NCBI RefSeq assembly: GCF_022647885.1
Contig: NZ_JALCLM010000001.1
Span: 1,782,610 to 1,846,609, forward strand
DNA: 64,000 nt
From: Bifidobacterium sp.
GTDB taxonomy: Bacteria > Actinomycetota > Actinomycetes > Actinomycetales > Bifidobacteriaceae
Direction: 5' to 3'
Under the pieces are notes generated by a model, which saw only the letters and a list, made by a program, of their open reading frames with translations, was not told the DNA's origin and searched no databases. A program made the translations under genes and the position numbers. Below are positions 17,309 to 26,084 of this stretch, in pieces. The first letter of the stretch is position 1. Every line of letters begins with the position of its first letter.

Positions 17309-19952
17309 AATTGGTTTAAGGGAGGCACGCTCCCATTTCTCAAGATTTGTTATGTCGATGATAGCCATCGCTTTGGGTGTTGGATTCGTAGTTGGATCCT
17401 TCTGCTTCAGAGAGATGCTCAACAATCAAGTCGACCAGATGATGTCCTCTAATATGGATGCCGACGTGTATATCCGTGGCAACAAAGCGGTAAGTGATGA
17501 TGGAACTTCATCAACAGCTTCATCAACGTCTTCATCATCTACGACTACGTACAACGACATCGCAATTTCTCTAGAGAAGGATATAGCAACGGTACACGGC
17601 GTAAAAACAGCCAATGTCCGTTACTCAGTCTCAGGCCTAGTACTGGTAGGTAAAGATGGCAATGCCGTAGCAGCAGTGGGTGCTCCGACTCTAGGCATAG
17701 GTATGTCATCTCAGAACCCTTGGCGCTCAGCATCTATGACAAAGGGCACTTATGCCACAGGTGAGAGCGAAATCGCCTTGGACTCTTATGCTGCACAAAA
17801 AGCTGATTTGCAAGTCGGCGATAGCACCACATTGGTATACCCCGAAGGACCGCACACAGTAAAAGTGAGTGGCATCTTCCAAACCTCCAACAGCCAAGCT
17901 GGGGCAATTATTATCGGTCTTGACCCTGCAGTTGCAAAGGCAGCTAGTGACAAACTTGCTGAAAATCCGGACGAAACGCAATACATCGCAGTGTATGGCT
18001 CAGCAAATGGAGGCAAAGCTCTAGACGCTCAACAACAGAGTACACTTGCAGATGCTATCGATAAGTCACTACCTTCTTCCAGCAAGGCCTCAGCGGTGAC
18101 AGGAGATACTGTCCGTGATGAGCAGTCTCAATCTGTTAAGGATTCACTAGGTTTCATTCAGCCGTTGATACTGATTTTCGCCGTGATTGCACTATTTGTC
18201 GGTTCCTTTATCATCGCCAATACCTTCTCAATGATCGTCCGAGAATCTATGCGCGGATATGCTCTACTACGCTCCGTAGGAGCGTCACCAGGACAAGTCT
18301 TTGCCACAGTAATAATTCAAGCAATCATCATGGGCGTTGTAGGTTCTGCAGCCGGCATCGGTCTTGGCTGGGGCATGGTGAAGCTTATAGCCGCAGGAAT
18401 GTCTCAAATTGGCTCACCACTAACTGGTGCATCCAATCCAACCCTTCGGGATGTGCTTATAGGCTTGACAGTTGGAGTTTGTGTTTCCCTGATAGGTGCT
18501 GCCTTCCCTGCACGTCACGCCTCTCTGGCTCCTCCTCTGCAAGCTATGAATGAGACAGTCAACCCCGAAAAGCCGACATTCATTCGGGCAATCATAGGAA
18601 CCGTTATGTGCGCCTTGGGAATTGTCAGCTGGGTCTTTACAGTTCAACTTGCTACTTCTAGCGATGGACTCACCCCTTGGAAAGCTGTCAACGACATGAA
18701 TACGGGCTGGCCTCTAGGCGTGGGCGCCGCGTTCATCGTTATTGGTTTTATTGTGCTCAGTCCTGCATTAGTGACTATGGTGAGCAAAATTTTAGGCTGG
18801 GCGCCATCCTTAGTGTTCCCAGTAACAGGAAAACTCTCCACCAGGAATTTGGCTCGTTCGAAACGTCGAACGGCAAACACCGCAGCCGCACTGTTTGTTG
18901 GCATCGCCATCGTGAGCTGTTTATCAGTGGTTGCTTCCTCAGCAAAGAGCTCAGTTGCAGGAATCGTTGACAATGGGCTGAAATCAGAGTTTGTAGCCAT
19001 GGCTAGCGGCGGCATGGGAGCTATTCCTGATGCTGCGGTGGACTCAGTCAAGGATGTCAAAGGAGTGAAATCAGTAACAGCTAACAAACTCCTGCAGGGC
19101 GTTAAATTCAATAACAAAAGCGTCCAAGCATCCACCATCACCACAGATAACTCACTGTTTACTGATGTCTTCACGCCACAAAACTCTGAAGGGAATCCAG
19201 ATAAGGCCCTTAAGAATAACGAAATTATCGTTGCGAAAAATGTCGCAGACGATAAATCCTGGTCTATCGGAGAAACTATCAAAGTTTCTACCGATCTCAC
19301 CACAGTACAGCTCAAGGTCGGAGCTATAACCAATGACGCGACCTTCAGTTCGTCGATTATTCTGGCGCACAAATCGGCCGATAAATTAGTGACACCTCAG
19401 ATGCAACTTACTAGTGCAATGTATATCAGCACAAACAAGGGAGCTGACGACAGCAAAGTCAAGAAAGATCTCATAGCAGCAGTTAAACCGTATTACATCA
19501 TTTCAGTGATGGATAGGGACGAATTCAAATCGACTATTTCCTCAATGGTTGACCAGATTATGTTGATTCTCTATGCATTATTGGCCTTGTCGATTGTGAT
19601 TGCCATTTTCGGCATCGTGAACACACTTGCTCTCAGCGTTTCAGAACGCACACGTGAGATTGGTCTCTTACGAGCTATCGGTACTAGTAAAGGTCAAGTT
19701 CGCGGCATGCTGGCTATCGAATCCTCTATGATTTCAGTCTTTGGCACGCTTGTAGGCATGATTGTAGGAAGCATAGCTGGTGTGGTAATCCAAAAAGTGT
19801 ATGCCTCGCAAGGTTTGGAATCACTCGACATCCCATGGTCAGAATTGCTCATCTTCCTGATTGCGGCAATTGTTGTCGGCGTGCTGGCAAGTTTGCCTCC
19901 TGCAAGGCGAGCGCTGAAAGTTCCAGTATTGGATGCGGTAGCCACCGACTAA
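17301..19952 (+). CDS. ABC transporter permease, FtsX family, duplicated
   Basis: Membrane partner of the preceding ATPase, about 883 residues. It has the two-repeat arrangement: helix near the N-terminus (MSMIAIALGVGFVVGSF), a long extracellular MacB-like domain, three helices with the FtsX block (IANTFSMIVRESMRGYALLRSVGASPGQV), then a second extracellular domain and a C-terminal FtsX block (VNTLALSVSERTREIGLLRAIGTSKGQVRGM). A Ser/Thr-rich patch at about 70-90 lies in the first external domain. Preferred start is GTG at 17301 with GAGG six bases upstream; the in-frame ATG at 17274 has no such site. Confidence 0.92.
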   Translation: MIKIGLREARSHFSRFVMSMIAIALGVGFVVGSFCFREMLNNQVDQMMSSNMDADVYIRGNKAVSDDGTSSTASSTSSSSTTTYNDIAISLEKDIATVHGVKTANVRYSVSGLVLVGKDGNAVAAVGAPTLGIGMSSQNPWRSASMTKGTYATGESEIALDSYAAQKADLQVGDSTTLVYPEGPHTVKVSGIFQTSNSQAGAIIIGLDPAVAKAASDKLAENPDETQYIAVYGSANGGKALDAQQQSTLADAIDKSLPSSSKASAVTGDTVRDEQSQSVKDSLGFIQPLILIFAVIALFVGSFIIANTFSMIVRESMRGYALLRSVGASPGQVFATVIIQAIIMGVVGSAAGIGLGWGMVKLIAAGMSQIGSPLTGASNPTLRDVLIGLTVGVCVSLIGAAFPARHASLAPPLQAMNETVNPEKPTFIRAIIGTVMCALGIVSWVFTVQLATSSDGLTPWKAVNDMNTGWPLGVGAAFIVIGFIVLSPALVTMVSKILGWAPSLVFPVTGKLSTRNLARSKRRTANTAAALFVGIAIVSCLSVVASSAKSSVAGIVDNGLKSEFVAMASGGMGAIPDAAVDSVKDVKGVKSVTANKLLQGVKFNNKSVQASTITTDNSLFTDVFTPQNSEGNPDKALKNNEIIVAKNVADDKSWSIGETIKVSTDLTTVQLKVGAITNDATFSSSIILAHKSADKLVTPQMQLTSAMYISTNKGADDSKVKKDLIAAVKPYYIISVMDRDEFKSTISSMVDQIMLILYALLALSIVIAIFGIVNTLALSVSERTREIGLLRAIGTSKGQVRGMLAIESSMISVFGTLVGMIVGSIAGVVIQKVYASQGLESLDIPWSELLIFLIAAIVVGVLASLPPARRALKVPVLDAVATD

Positions 19953-20030
19953 CTTCACTGAGACACACGACAGATGATTGCTGCGCCCTCTACTGCGGTA
20001 GAGGGCGCAGCCAGATTAACTAAGGTATAT

Positions 20031-20423
20031 ATGACAGACGACGATCACAATGGGCATGACTGTGCAGATACGTCCTGCGATGATGTCAATGTGTCTGTTG
20101 AGCTAGGTGCTCATACACAAACACATGATCACAACAATGGTGCTGCTGGCTCTCGAAATCTCTACCGTCAACAGTTACCCTCAACGATCCCCACAGGTGC
20201 ACGCGTAGTCGTCAGAGTCGAGGAAGGCGTTAACCCCGATGACCAGAGGATGAAGTATCGAGACTATATAGGTCATGTGCACTATTGGGATGGCAAAGAA
20301 CTCGACCTTATGCGCGATCCAGCAGCAAACGGATCAAGGCATGCTATGCGCGTATGGCTTCAGGCCGAGAAAATCGTTCGTATCAAGCCAATACCTGAAC
20401 GTCCCAATCGACATCAATCGTGA
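20031..20423 (+). CDS. Small conserved bifidobacterial protein (probably DUF6725)
   Basis: About 130 residues, no membrane segment or signal peptide. The N-terminal 45 residues are acidic and His/Asp/Asn-rich; the conserved core reads TGARVVVRVEEGVNPDDQR, YRDYIGHVHYWDG and LDLMRDPAANGSR, ending VRIKPIPERP. The pattern resembles the bifidobacterial DUF6725 family as I remember it; function unknown. Start at ATG 20031 with AAGG upstream rather than the in-frame ATG at 19974. Same strand as the ABC exporter with a 78-bp gap containing a possible hairpin (CCTCTACTGC / GCGGTAGAGG). Confidence 0.6.
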   Translation: MTDDDHNGHDCADTSCDDVNVSVELGAHTQTHDHNNGAAGSRNLYRQQLPSTIPTGARVVVRVEEGVNPDDQRMKYRDYIGHVHYWDGKELDLMRDPAANGSRHAMRVWLQAEKIVRIKPIPERPNRHQS

Positions 20424-20443
20424 TATGTGACGAAGTTTTTCGT

Positions 20444-20552
20444 TTGTGTAGGGATTTTAGATGAACTGCGAAGTATGCAGTGGATGAGAATACTGCAATT
20501 CCGCCATTATGGCACCACATTACTTTCAGAATTATCAGGAATCCCTACACAA
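20444..20552 (+). repeat. 110-bp inverted-repeat element, copy 2
   Basis: Ends TTGTGTAGGGATT (20444-20456) and AATCCCTACACAA (20540-20552), perfect inverted repeats, 109 bp in all. The central motif AATTCCGCCATT starts at offset 54 (20497). It occupies almost the whole gap between the convergent ends of the DUF6725-like gene and tyrA, so it could also serve as a shared terminator hairpin, though no T-run is present. Confidence 0.8.
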
Positions 20553-20559
20553 CCGGAGA

Positions 20560-21636
20560 TTAAGCTATGGCACGTGTCTGAATCGAGACCTGATGCGTTG
20601 TGGTAAAGGCAAGAATCTGTTCACCTCTGCGCGCGGAACTCAATAAATCTTCACGCCACGAATCATCCTGCAAATCCAGACTGCTAACTGTCTGCGATGA
20701 TATCGTTTGTTGGCTATTCGACGCCTTGTTCTTCTCATCAGCCTTATATCGGCGAAATGGGTCAGCTTTCGCAAAGAATGATGTTAAAGCCGCTTGGTCA
20801 TCAGTATGTAAGGCATCTGCCACTTCGTTCAACCGTGTTGCCATCTGGCGTAGCAGAGATTCAACATTGTGAGCATCCTCGACCACCATCGCACGCGTTC
20901 TCTGCGGGTCAGTGAGAGAGACTCTAGTCATATCGCGCCATGAACCTGCAGAAAGCGCCAATGCAATATTGCGATTTCTGGAATCGACTAGCTGATTCGA
21001 GAGTGCTGTTGACACCACATGAGGCATGTGCGAAATCAAGGCAGCACAGGCATCGTGAGTTGTGTCATCAACAGCAATCATTCGATTGTCAGCACCTTGG
21101 CAAATCATGTCAGACACAGTCAGAAAGCGCGAATATTGAGTAGTGTCATCAAAGGTTACTGCCCACAATGCGTTGTTAAGAAGTTCACTACTAGAAGCCT
21201 CAAATCCTGAACACTCATTGCCGGCCATAGGATGAGCTCCGACGTAATACCCCCCCAATCCCGCAGCTTCGACCTGATTACGCACCATCCCTTTCACACT
21301 ACCCACATCGCTGAGTGTTACCGAGGGATGCCAAATCGGCGCCAAAATCTTAAGGATCTCCGGTATGGTAACCAGCGGCGTTGCCAATACCAATATGTCT
21401 GGTTTACCGGCAATCAACTCAGACAAGGAATTTACGCAATGAATTCCACATGCCTCAGCCGCCGCATAAGGGCGCTCATTATGGTTCCACGCAATAACAT
21501 ATCGACCATGATCTACTAACCGTCGCGCCAGAGAACCACCGATAAGTCCCAAACCCGCTATCGCAATTTTGTGAGCGGATGTCAAAATAGGCGATGCTTT
21601 CATACCGTGGTTTGGATGCATCATGCCAGTCACCAT
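20560..21636 (-). CDS. tyrA: Prephenate dehydrogenase
   Basis: Oxidative decarboxylation of prephenate to 4-hydroxyphenylpyruvate for tyrosine synthesis; 358 residues. N-terminal Rossmann fold IAIAGLGLIGGSLARRL (about residue 27), VLATPLVTIPEIL, the SDVGSVKG block and the GAHPMAGNECSGFEAS region with the catalytic His, followed by the helical dimerisation domain with HMPHVVSTAL and AGSWRDMTRVS. The ATG overlaps the pheA stop codon by seven bases with AAGGAG five bases upstream, showing translational coupling. The C-terminal 50 residues are Ser-rich and low complexity. Last gene of the operon membrane protein-pheA-tyrA. Confidence 0.93.
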   Translation of the reverse strand: MVTGMMHPNHGMKASPILTSAHKIAIAGLGLIGGSLARRLVDHGRYVIAWNHNERPYAAAEACGIHCVNSLSELIAGKPDILVLATPLVTIPEILKILAPIWHPSVTLSDVGSVKGMVRNQVEAAGLGGYYVGAHPMAGNECSGFEASSSELLNNALWAVTFDDTTQYSRFLTVSDMICQGADNRMIAVDDTTHDACAALISHMPHVVSTALSNQLVDSRNRNIALALSAGSWRDMTRVSLTDPQRTRAMVVEDAHNVESLLRQMATRLNEVADALHTDDQAALTSFFAKADPFRRYKADEKNKASNSQQTISSQTVSSLDLQDDSWREDLLSSARRGEQILAFTTTHQVSIQTRAIA

Positions 21637-22697
21637 AACAACTCCTTGCGTATCTCATCGCTGTTCTCATTAATTCCTTCTGAGAATGCGCTCTGAGAAG
21701 CTGACGCTCCTTGCTGAGGTACACTCATCGATGCGCCTCCTCGCGGCAACATCCAAGCCGTAACCGGTGGGTTAGGACGTTCGCGACGTGAGTAAACAGC
21801 CAGAGTCTTAATCCATGTTCCTGAAGCAATCAACTGGGACAGAGCCTCATGAAAGTTCTGCTGCCATGGTGCTGCATCTATGGTTGCGATAAAACTGTAG
21901 GTACCATCATTGCCCTTAATCGGACGTGAAATAAAGCTAGTCATATTGAGCCCTGCATCCCGCAACACATCTAGTGCATTGGCGAGTACTCCTGAACCAG
22001 TGCTAAGCGGAATCAGTGCAATCACTGATTCGTATTCTCCTGACTGCTGGTTCGCCTGATAAGAAAGAAATTGCATGATTGCTTCTCTGCGATTCAGCAC
22101 CAAGAAATCGGTATGAGCCCCTTGATAGTCCTGAATTTCAGTCGCCAATGTGCGTAATCCATACAAATCACCGCATATTCGTGGACCTAAAGCTACTTGA
22201 CCAGGCAGAATATCTCTGCAGGCGGCAGCATTGGAGGATGCTGGTACGGGCCGAAGATTCGCAGATTCAATATATGACTGGCATTGAGCTAATCCGTGTG
22301 GATGTGCGCTTACCTCTGTCAACGCTAGGCCCTCAGGAGTGCTAGTAAAAGCGTCGAAGGCAATATCCACACTGACCCTAGCAAACGCAGCAACGTTATC
22401 TGAGTCAATCATCATATCGAGGTTAGGGACAACATACCCCTCAACATTGCTTTCCCAAGCAATTACACCCCAACCTTGCCCTGACTGCACAGCAGCCATA
22501 ATATCTTTAACATTTGCCGCGGGAATAAGCTCACCATTGTCGCTATCGCTCAGATAATGATGAAGCACGTCGTTGGCAGCCTGGTGTGTGAATGAACCTT
22601 GTGGGCCCAAATACCAAATGCGTTGTGTGGAACTAGGCGGTGTGGAATTAGGCGGTGTGGAATTAGGAGGTGTGGAATTAGGAGGTGTGGAACTCAT
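21630..22697 (-). CDS. pheA: Prephenate dehydratase with ACT domain
   Basis: Converts prephenate to phenylpyruvate for phenylalanine synthesis; 355 residues. After a repeat-encoded N-terminus (about residues 1-24), the dehydratase domain starts at YLGPQGSFTHQAA and includes WGVIAWESNVEGYV, the periplasmic-binding-like second half, and DFLVLNRRE near residue 205. The regulatory ACT domain follows with GLNMTSFISRPIKG, the usual ESRP-like phenylalanine site altered to FISRP. A C-terminal extension of about 50 residues is Ser/Gln-rich. GAGG lies seven bases before the ATG; the start overlaps the stop of the upstream membrane protein by four bases. Confidence 0.94.
   Translation of the reverse strand: MSSTPPNSTPPNSTPPNSTPPSSTQRIWYLGPQGSFTHQAANDVLHHYLSDSDNGELIPAANVKDIMAAVQSGQGWGVIAWESNVEGYVVPNLDMMIDSDNVAAFARVSVDIAFDAFTSTPEGLALTEVSAHPHGLAQCQSYIESANLRPVPASSNAAACRDILPGQVALGPRICGDLYGLRTLATEIQDYQGAHTDFLVLNRREAIMQFLSYQANQQSGEYESVIALIPLSTGSGVLANALDVLRDAGLNMTSFISRPIKGNDGTYSFIATIDAAPWQQNFHEALSQLIASGTWIKTLAVYSRRERPNPPVTAWMLPRGGASMSVPQQGASASQSAFSEGINENSDEIRKELLW
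22625..22695 (-). repeat. 15-bp tandem repeat coding the PheA N-terminus
   Basis: Four complete units of 15 bp (plus-strand consensus GTGTGGAATTAGGMG, starting at 22625, 22640, 22655 and 22670) and a partial fifth. They encode repeats of Pro-Pro-Asn-Ser-Thr right after the PheA start codon. Unit length is a multiple of three, so copy number changes keep the frame. Confidence 0.9.
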
Positions 22698-23242
22698 CTA
22701 TGTACCTCGGCAGATCGTTTAGGCTCAGATGCATATTGCTGTACTGCAGTCTTCGCTTGTAACGAACCCGCAACAGTAAACCACCGCTGCGGCAGCACGA
22801 GCATTACCAACTGCAACACTATAAGGCCATACAACCAGATGTATCCCGCATGCATGCCAAAGAAGCTTAAAAACACACCCTTGCCTCCAACAGGGACCAA
22901 TACATCGCCAGCGGGACCAGGAAATGCCATCAACCAAGCCATTGCCGATGATGACAGTAGATGAAACCCAGCGCCGAATACGCCGCTCCTGCTTCTTGCA
23001 GCCCAGGCAGACATTCCTATCAGCATGAAGGAAAGAAACAAACCATAAGGAATATTCTCAGCAGCGCCCATTCTATGAGTACCAGAGGCAATAATCGCAA
23101 CGAGAAATCCACTAATAATGGATACCAATAATCGTCCTGGCACACCCAAACGATATGACAGAGGAAGATACTCTTGATGCCTCTGCGCTGTTACTGGTGC
23201 AGGAGGTTCTTCGAATTGCTCTTGGAAATTCAACGATGCCAT
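22694..23242 (-). CDS. Hypothetical membrane protein upstream of pheA
   Basis: 182 residues with about four hydrophobic segments (LLVSIISGFLVAIIASG, YGLFLSFMLIGMSAWAA, GAGFHLLSSSAMAWLMAF, and GYIWLYGLIVLQLVMLVL) and a basic tail. The N-terminal 30 residues are soluble with a Pro/Glu-rich stretch. It overlaps pheA by four bases (ATGA), so it is co-translated with the aromatic amino acid genes. A small four-helix membrane protein of this kind is common in actinobacteria but I do not recognise a named family with confidence. Role in aromatic amino acid handling is possible from context only. Confidence 0.7.
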   Translation of the reverse strand: MASLNFQEQFEEPPAPVTAQRHQEYLPLSYRLGVPGRLLVSIISGFLVAIIASGTHRMGAAENIPYGLFLSFMLIGMSAWAARSRSGVFGAGFHLLSSSAMAWLMAFPGPAGDVLVPVGGKGVFLSFFGMHAGYIWLYGLIVLQLVMLVLPQRWFTVAGSLQAKTAVQQYASEPKRSAEVHR

Positions 23243-23391
23243 GCCACCAGATTAGCCCACCCCTCATCCTTCGAGTTCATGCGCCACTCTTCGTCTTTAC
23301 TACACACAGCTGCATTGGTGACAAGTCACATGATGTAAGCACCTATTGAAGCGTTCATATCTGACATTGATCTATGTCCCGTTATAACGCA

Positions 23392-23423
23392 AATGCCGCC
23401 CGCGCAACATACACGAGCGGCAA
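23392..23423 (-). terminator. Possible terminator downstream of typA
   Basis: On the minus strand after the typA stop, TTGCCGCTCG...GGGCGGCA forms an imperfect GC-rich stem followed by ATTTGCGTT. The T-run is poor, so the call is tentative. Confidence 0.4.
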
Positions 23424-23459
23424 ATAAGCGATTACGGCATCACCGTAGTTTCAGATATT

Positions 23460-25382
23460 TCAGCTGTTTTGATTCTGACGACGCTGCTTGGAATACCACT
23501 TGTACCACTGATCGCGATCAAGAATAATCTTCCGGATACGTATGCTCTCAGGGGTTACTTCGACACATTCATCCTCATTGGCGAAGTCCAAGGACTCCTC
23601 AAGGCTCATGTTGATCGGAGGCGTTAAGGTCTCGAGCACATCCGCGGTGGCGGAACGCATATTAGTCATATGCTTTTCCAAAGTGACATTGATATCAAGG
23701 TCGCCAGGCTTATTGGTTACACCAACAACCTGTCCTTCATAGACCGCTGCCTGCGGCTGTACGAAGAAGTTACCACGAGCCTGAAGCTTCTGCATGGCGT
23801 AAGGACTTGCTTTACCTTGACGATCTGCAACCATCGAACCATTCTGACGGGTGACGATGGCACCTGCCCACGGTGCATAACCGGCAGAGATTGAAGAGGC
23901 GATACCTGTTCCACGGGTGGCGCTGAGCAGTGCAGTGCGGAATCCGATTAAGCCACGGCTTGGAACAGTGAATTCGATGCGCACCCAGCCGGAGCCGTGA
24001 TTGCTCATGGAATCCATGCGACCCTTGCGCTCAGCCAACAGCTGAGTCACAGTGCCCATGTATTCATCCGGCACATCAATCGTGGTTGCTTCCATAGGCT
24101 CATTGATCTTGCCATCAATAATCTTGGTCACTACCTGAGGACGCCCTACAGTGAGCTCGTATCCTTCGCGGCGCATTTCTTCGGCGAGAATGGCCAGTGC
24201 GAGTTCGCCACGGCCCTGAACTTCCCAAGCATCAGGACGCTCGGTTGGAACCACATGAATGGAGACGTTACCAATCAGCTCTCGCTGAAGACGATCGTTG
24301 AGCATACGAGCAGTTAGCTTGTGATCTTTGCCTTCGGTACCCACCAACGGTGAATCGTTGGTTCCGAAGGTCATCGAAATCGCTGGCTCATCAACATGAA
24401 TTAATGGCAGTGGCTTCGGATCATTAGGATCAACGATGGTCTCGCCAATCATGATGTCAGACACACCTGCGATTGCGACGATATCCCCTGGGCCTGCTTC
24501 CTCAACAGGAACACGCTCAAGACCTTTGGTACGCAATACTTCGGTGAGCTTGAAGTTTTCGAGTGAACCGTCGACACGAGAGAGCCCATAATTTTTGCCC
24601 TTGACCAATGTGCCGTTGTAAATACGTACCAAGCCCAAGCGTCCGAGGTAGTCGGAAGCGTCAATATTGGTTACGTGGGCTTGCAGTGGGGCGTTCTCAT
24701 CGTAGTGAGGAGCTGGAATGTTCTTGAGGATTGCATCGAATAGCGGCTCAAGATCATCATTATCAGGTGCTTCACCATCAGCTGGTTTTTCAGTCGAAGC
24801 ATGACCGACTTTGGCTGCGCAGTATATTACTGGCAAATCTAGCAGAGCATCAAGGTCAAGATCGATACCTTCTTCGCTCACATCCTGTGCGAGACCTAGC
24901 AGCAAATCGGTGCTTTCAGATACAACCTCTTCGATTCGCGCATCAGGGCGGTCAGTCTTGTTTACACAAAGAATTACTGGGAGTTTAGCTTCCAAAGCCT
25001 TACGAAGCACAAAACGAGTCTGCGGCAATGGACCTTCGGATGCATCGACCAACAGCACTACACCGTCAACCATGGAGATACCGCGCTCGACTTCACCTCC
25101 GAAATCAGCGTGGCCTGGGGTATCCACCACGTTAATGGTGATGCCTTCAGGTTCACCGAGTTCTTCGGCCAGAGGGCCGGTATATTGCACAGCAGTGTTC
25201 TTCGCCAAGATGGTGATGCCCTTTTCACGCTCTAGCGCGTTGGAATCGAGCACGCGATCCGGGACCTCTTCCCTCTCTGAGAAGACATTCGACTGCTTGA
25301 GCATCGCGTTTACCAAGGTTGTCTTGCCGTGATCAACGTGTGCCACGATCGCCACATTTCGAATATCGCCACGAACCGCCAT
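23460..25382 (-). CDS. typA: Translational GTPase TypA/BipA
   Basis: Ribosome-associated GTPase of the EF-G family involved in 50S assembly and stress response; about 640 residues. G motifs: AHVDHGKTTLV (G1), GITI (G2), DTPGHADFGGEV (G3), NKTDRPDAR (G4). Then the beta-barrel domain 2, the EF-G-like domains III and V, and the TypA-specific C-terminal domain (RGTGIASSISAGYAPWAG, NMRSATADVLETLTPP). Start ATG at 25380-25382 has GAGG five bases upstream and gives the usual N-terminus; the frame opens earlier but without a good site. Monocistronic. Confidence 0.96.
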   Translation of the reverse strand: MAVRGDIRNVAIVAHVDHGKTTLVNAMLKQSNVFSEREEVPDRVLDSNALEREKGITILAKNTAVQYTGPLAEELGEPEGITINVVDTPGHADFGGEVERGISMVDGVVLLVDASEGPLPQTRFVLRKALEAKLPVILCVNKTDRPDARIEEVVSESTDLLLGLAQDVSEEGIDLDLDALLDLPVIYCAAKVGHASTEKPADGEAPDNDDLEPLFDAILKNIPAPHYDENAPLQAHVTNIDASDYLGRLGLVRIYNGTLVKGKNYGLSRVDGSLENFKLTEVLRTKGLERVPVEEAGPGDIVAIAGVSDIMIGETIVDPNDPKPLPLIHVDEPAISMTFGTNDSPLVGTEGKDHKLTARMLNDRLQRELIGNVSIHVVPTERPDAWEVQGRGELALAILAEEMRREGYELTVGRPQVVTKIIDGKINEPMEATTIDVPDEYMGTVTQLLAERKGRMDSMSNHGSGWVRIEFTVPSRGLIGFRTALLSATRGTGIASSISAGYAPWAGAIVTRQNGSMVADRQGKASPYAMQKLQARGNFFVQPQAAVYEGQVVGVTNKPGDLDINVTLEKHMTNMRSATADVLETLTPPINMSLEESLDFANEDECVEVTPESIRIRKIILDRDQWYKWYSKQRRQNQNS

Positions 25383-25514
25383 CAAAACCTCATTCTGTAT
25401 TATTTGTATTCTCGCCGCATCAAGGATGTTGGGCATAAGAGACCTTCAAAAGAAACCTCGCCAATTCTAGCGATGTTTCTCGACTTATTCACCAGCAAGA
25501 GATTCTATACCTTT

Positions 25515-25582
25515 GAAACTGTGCGCAATAGCACGCGAAGCACGCTGATTCCGGTGCCGTGCGTGCTCTTTTGCACAGTTTC
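25515..25582. repeat. 68-bp palindromic element, copy A
   Basis: Ends GAAACTGTGC and GCACAGTTTC, perfect 10-bp inverted repeats, with further pairing inside (AGCACGC / GCGTGCT). Exactly 68 bp, the same length as copy C at 25998-26065. The stem is about 25 bp with bulges. Confidence 0.8.
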
Positions 25583-25609
25583 GACTCGGAATGTGTGCAC
25601 CACTGCCGT

Positions 25610-25673
25610 AACTGTGCAATCTGACATGTGAAGCCGCGAAATCAGCGGGCTTCGCGTGCTGTTGCGCACAGTT
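25610..25673. repeat. 68-bp palindromic element, copy B (ends diverged)
   Basis: AACTGTGC at the left and GCACAGTT at the right, 64 bp between them, corresponding to positions 3-66 of copies A and C. Interior shares GCGAA, TCAG and TTCGCGTGCTGTT with them, partly in inverted order. Confidence 0.7.
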
Positions 25674-25997
25674 GTACGCTCTGCTTCGCTGCTAGGTTCA
25701 GCTCTGTGAAGAGGTATTGAGGAACGACGTATCAGTCGAGCAACGCGGCTCTGTATGCAACAGTCCACTAGTCTTTCCAAGCGATTTACCGAGTGGATTG
25801 GAATTGCCATGTGCACTCGCTGATGATCAGCTCTTCGGATTCTACGGATTCTACGACCACATCGATTTCTTGAGCTCACTGGCATTGCCTGTACTCCGCT
25901 AGGTACCACATGATTTAGCAATGAATGGCAGACAACTTCAAGCGTTTTCTCTTATCAAGAACTGTCTACAAATCCCTTCATAATAGTGTGAGCTTAC

Positions 25998-26065
25998 GAA
26001 ACTGTGCATATCAGCACGCGAAACCGCGCAATCAGAGTGCTTCACGTGCTGTTTTGCACAGTTTC
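25998..26065. repeat. 68-bp palindromic element, copy C
   Basis: GAAACTGTGC and GCACAGTTTC ends with internal arms CAGCACG / CGTGCTG, 68 bp. It lies just after the stop codon of the secreted DUF6273 protein, so it may also act as its terminator; no T-run is present. Confidence 0.8.
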
Positions 26066-26084
26066 AACCGTGCTCTGCTACTAC

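Larger units (their letters stand above)
25383..26084. other. Gene-poor accessory gap with three palindromes
   Basis: About 700 bp without a convincing gene. It contains three 68-bp palindromic elements (see entries) and, between the second and third, about 320 bp in which a 61-codon frame (25717-25902, plus) could be a gene remnant; it matches no family I know. No tRNA, transposase or integrase is visible. Confidence 0.6.

Noticed and set aside
18644..19372. 242-codon minus-strand frame inside the ABC permease
   Set aside because: Shadow of the well-supported FtsX-type permease gene.
22625..22695. 15-bp repeats as a short CRISPR or operator array
   Set aside because: No spacers; in-frame coding repeat of PheA.
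25717..25902. 61-codon frame between palindromes B and C as a gene
   Set aside because: No ribosome binding site and no recognisable family; mentioned only as a possible remnant.
25505..25921. 138-codon minus-strand frame over palindromes A and B
   Set aside because: Arg/Ser-rich, crosses two hairpin repeats, no family likeness.
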